From Rhodobacterales bacterium UBA5972 (GTDB taxonomy: Bacteria; Pseudomonadota; Alphaproteobacteria; Rhodobacterales; Rhodobacteraceae), in the NCBI GenBank assembly GCA_002430125.1, contig DJBQ01000139.1, positions 1-7,320 on the forward strand: a stretch of DNA of 7,320 nt. The letters are read 5' to 3'. Below, piece after piece: positions 6,394 through 7,320 of this stretch (position 1 is the stretch's first letter; each line of letters begins with the position of its first letter). The notes below the pieces were generated by a model that made no database searches, was not told the origin of the DNA, and was given only the letters and a program-made list of their open reading frames with translations. Both the position numbers and the translations under genes were made by a program.

Positions 6394-7320
6394 CACGACC
6401 AAATATTCTGCTGATTTCAGCGGACCAGCACCGCGCCGATTGCTTTGGCTTTATGGGCCGCAACGTGAAGACGCCGCATCTGAATCAACTGGCTGCTGAG
6501 GGCACGCATTTCACCGGCTGCATCACCCCGACAGTTGTCTGTCAGCCAGCGCGTGCGTCAATCCTGACCGGGCAGTTATGCCGCACGCACGGGGTTCATG
6601 ACAACGGTATCGATCTGGACCCGACGATCGGCGAAAAGGGTTTTGCCGGGGCCATGGGGCAAGCGGGTTATGAAACCGCGTTTATCGGCAAGGCGCATTT
6701 TTCCACGTATCACACGTTTGCGCCAACCGGCACGCCGGAATGCCTGAAATCCTCGGCCAGTTATCCGGATGACTGGAACGGCCCCTATATGGGGTTTCAG
6801 CATGTAGAATTGATGCTGGTCGGCCACAACTGGTGGGCACCCGAAAAGCCACCGGGCGGTCAACATTATGAACGCTGGTATCACATGGAAGGGCGCGGCG
6901 ACGAAAAGACCAAGCTGATGTGGGAAAACGCTGGCGATACAAAAGGGGCGGCGCAGACGTGGCATTCAAAACTGCCTCCCGCCTGGCACAATTCAACCTG
7001 GACCGCTGATCGCACGATTGAATGGCTGAAACATGGGCGCGATGAAGAACAACCGTTTTGCGCCTGGATCAGCTTTCCTGACCCGCATCACCCGTTTGAT
7101 GCGCCGGAACCCTGGTCGCGCTTGCATGACCCGGACGAGGTGGATCTGCCCGCGAACCGCAAACGCACCTTCGAGGGTCGCCCCTGGTGGCACGAAAAAG
7201 TACTGACCGAGGAGCCGACCGGCAACAAGGAAGGTGCTGAAATCCGCAAGGCCTACAGCCGCATTCCCGAACAAACCGACGAGCAGTTGCGTGAAATTAT
7301 CGCCAATACCTATGGCCAGA
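6390..7320 (+). CDS. Second type I sulfatase, cut by window end
   Basis: This is the first 310 codons of a type I sulfatase-superfamily enzyme; the frame stays open to the window edge. It starts with RPNILLISADQHRAD (metal ligand D12), a form shared with choline-sulfatase-like enzymes and phosphonate monoester hydrolases. The formylglycine signature is C51-Q-P-A-R55 followed by ASILTGQ. GKAH gives K101 and H103, and SFPDPHHPF supplies the conserved histidine at 233. The DHG metal site would be expected further on, outside the window. No signal peptide is present, so cytoplasmic action is predicted. The ATG overlaps the tctA stop as ATGA, a strong sign of co-expression with the transporter. 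It is a distant paralogue of the leftward sulfatase, with the same Cys51 position but a different D-x-H/Q region and a different middle part. It is therefore probably not a recent duplicate and may have a different substrate or bond preference, such as a phosphonate or phosphate ester. Confidence 0.93.
   Translation, partial: MTRPNILLISADQHRADCFGFMGRNVKTPHLNQLAAEGTHFTGCITPTVVCQPARASILTGQLCRTHGVHDNGIDLDPTIGEKGFAGAMGQAGYETAFIGKAHFSTYHTFAPTGTPECLKSSASYPDDWNGPYMGFQHVELMLVGHNWWAPEKPPGGQHYERWYHMEGRGDEKTKLMWENAGDTKGAAQTWHSKLPPAWHNSTWTADRTIEWLKHGRDEEQPFCAWISFPDPHHPFDAPEPWSRLHDPDEVDLPANRKRTFEGRPWWHEKVLTEEPTGNKEGAEIRKAYSRIPEQTDEQLREIIANTYGQ

Noticed and set aside
1..7320. Mobile element, CRISPR array, tRNA or rRNA
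   Set aside because: I saw no transposase or integrase motif, terminal repeats, regularly spaced repeats or RNA-gene signatures on either strand.

Overview
The window looks like chromosomal DNA from a GC-moderate Alphaproteobacterium. A marine member of the Rhodobacterales (Roseobacter group) is my best guess. This rests on codon usage, the gene style, and the pairing of type I sulfatases with a tripartite tricarboxylate transporter (TTT). No marker gene fixes the taxonomy, so the assignment is an inference.

Layout: positions 1-158 hold no gene I can support. Three genes are read leftward from a central promoter region. In transcription order they are a MarR-family regulator (3085-2606), a type I sulfatase (2609-1176, start overlapping the marR stop as ATGA) and, after a 168-bp gap, a metallo-beta-lactamase-fold hydrolase (1007-159). 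A complete TTT operon is read rightward from the same 122-bp region: tctC binding protein (3208-4155), tctB small membrane subunit (4238-4804) and tctA large membrane subunit (4804-6393). A second type I sulfatase follows (from 6390), also joined by an ATGA overlap, and runs off the end of the window. The transporter and second sulfatase are tightly packed. The exception is an 82-bp tctC-tctB gap that contains a perfect 8-bp GC hairpin.

How it may work together: both sulfatases carry the C-x-P-x-R formylglycine signature and neither has a signal peptide, so they should act in the cytoplasm. Their substrate must then be imported, and a secondary transporter is encoded between and beside them. 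The simplest reading is a substrate-inducible module. TctC captures a small anionic ester in the periplasm, probably a carboxylate-bearing sulfate (or phosphonate/phosphate) ester. TctAB imports it and the two sulfatase-family enzymes cleave it, perhaps with the MBL-fold hydrolase acting on a product. The divergent MarR protein probably controls both arms through a 7-4-7 palindrome (3131-3148) and an adjacent third half-site in the shared promoter region. Each family is well known. The specific combination and its substrate are unidentified from sequence and are the most interesting part of the window.
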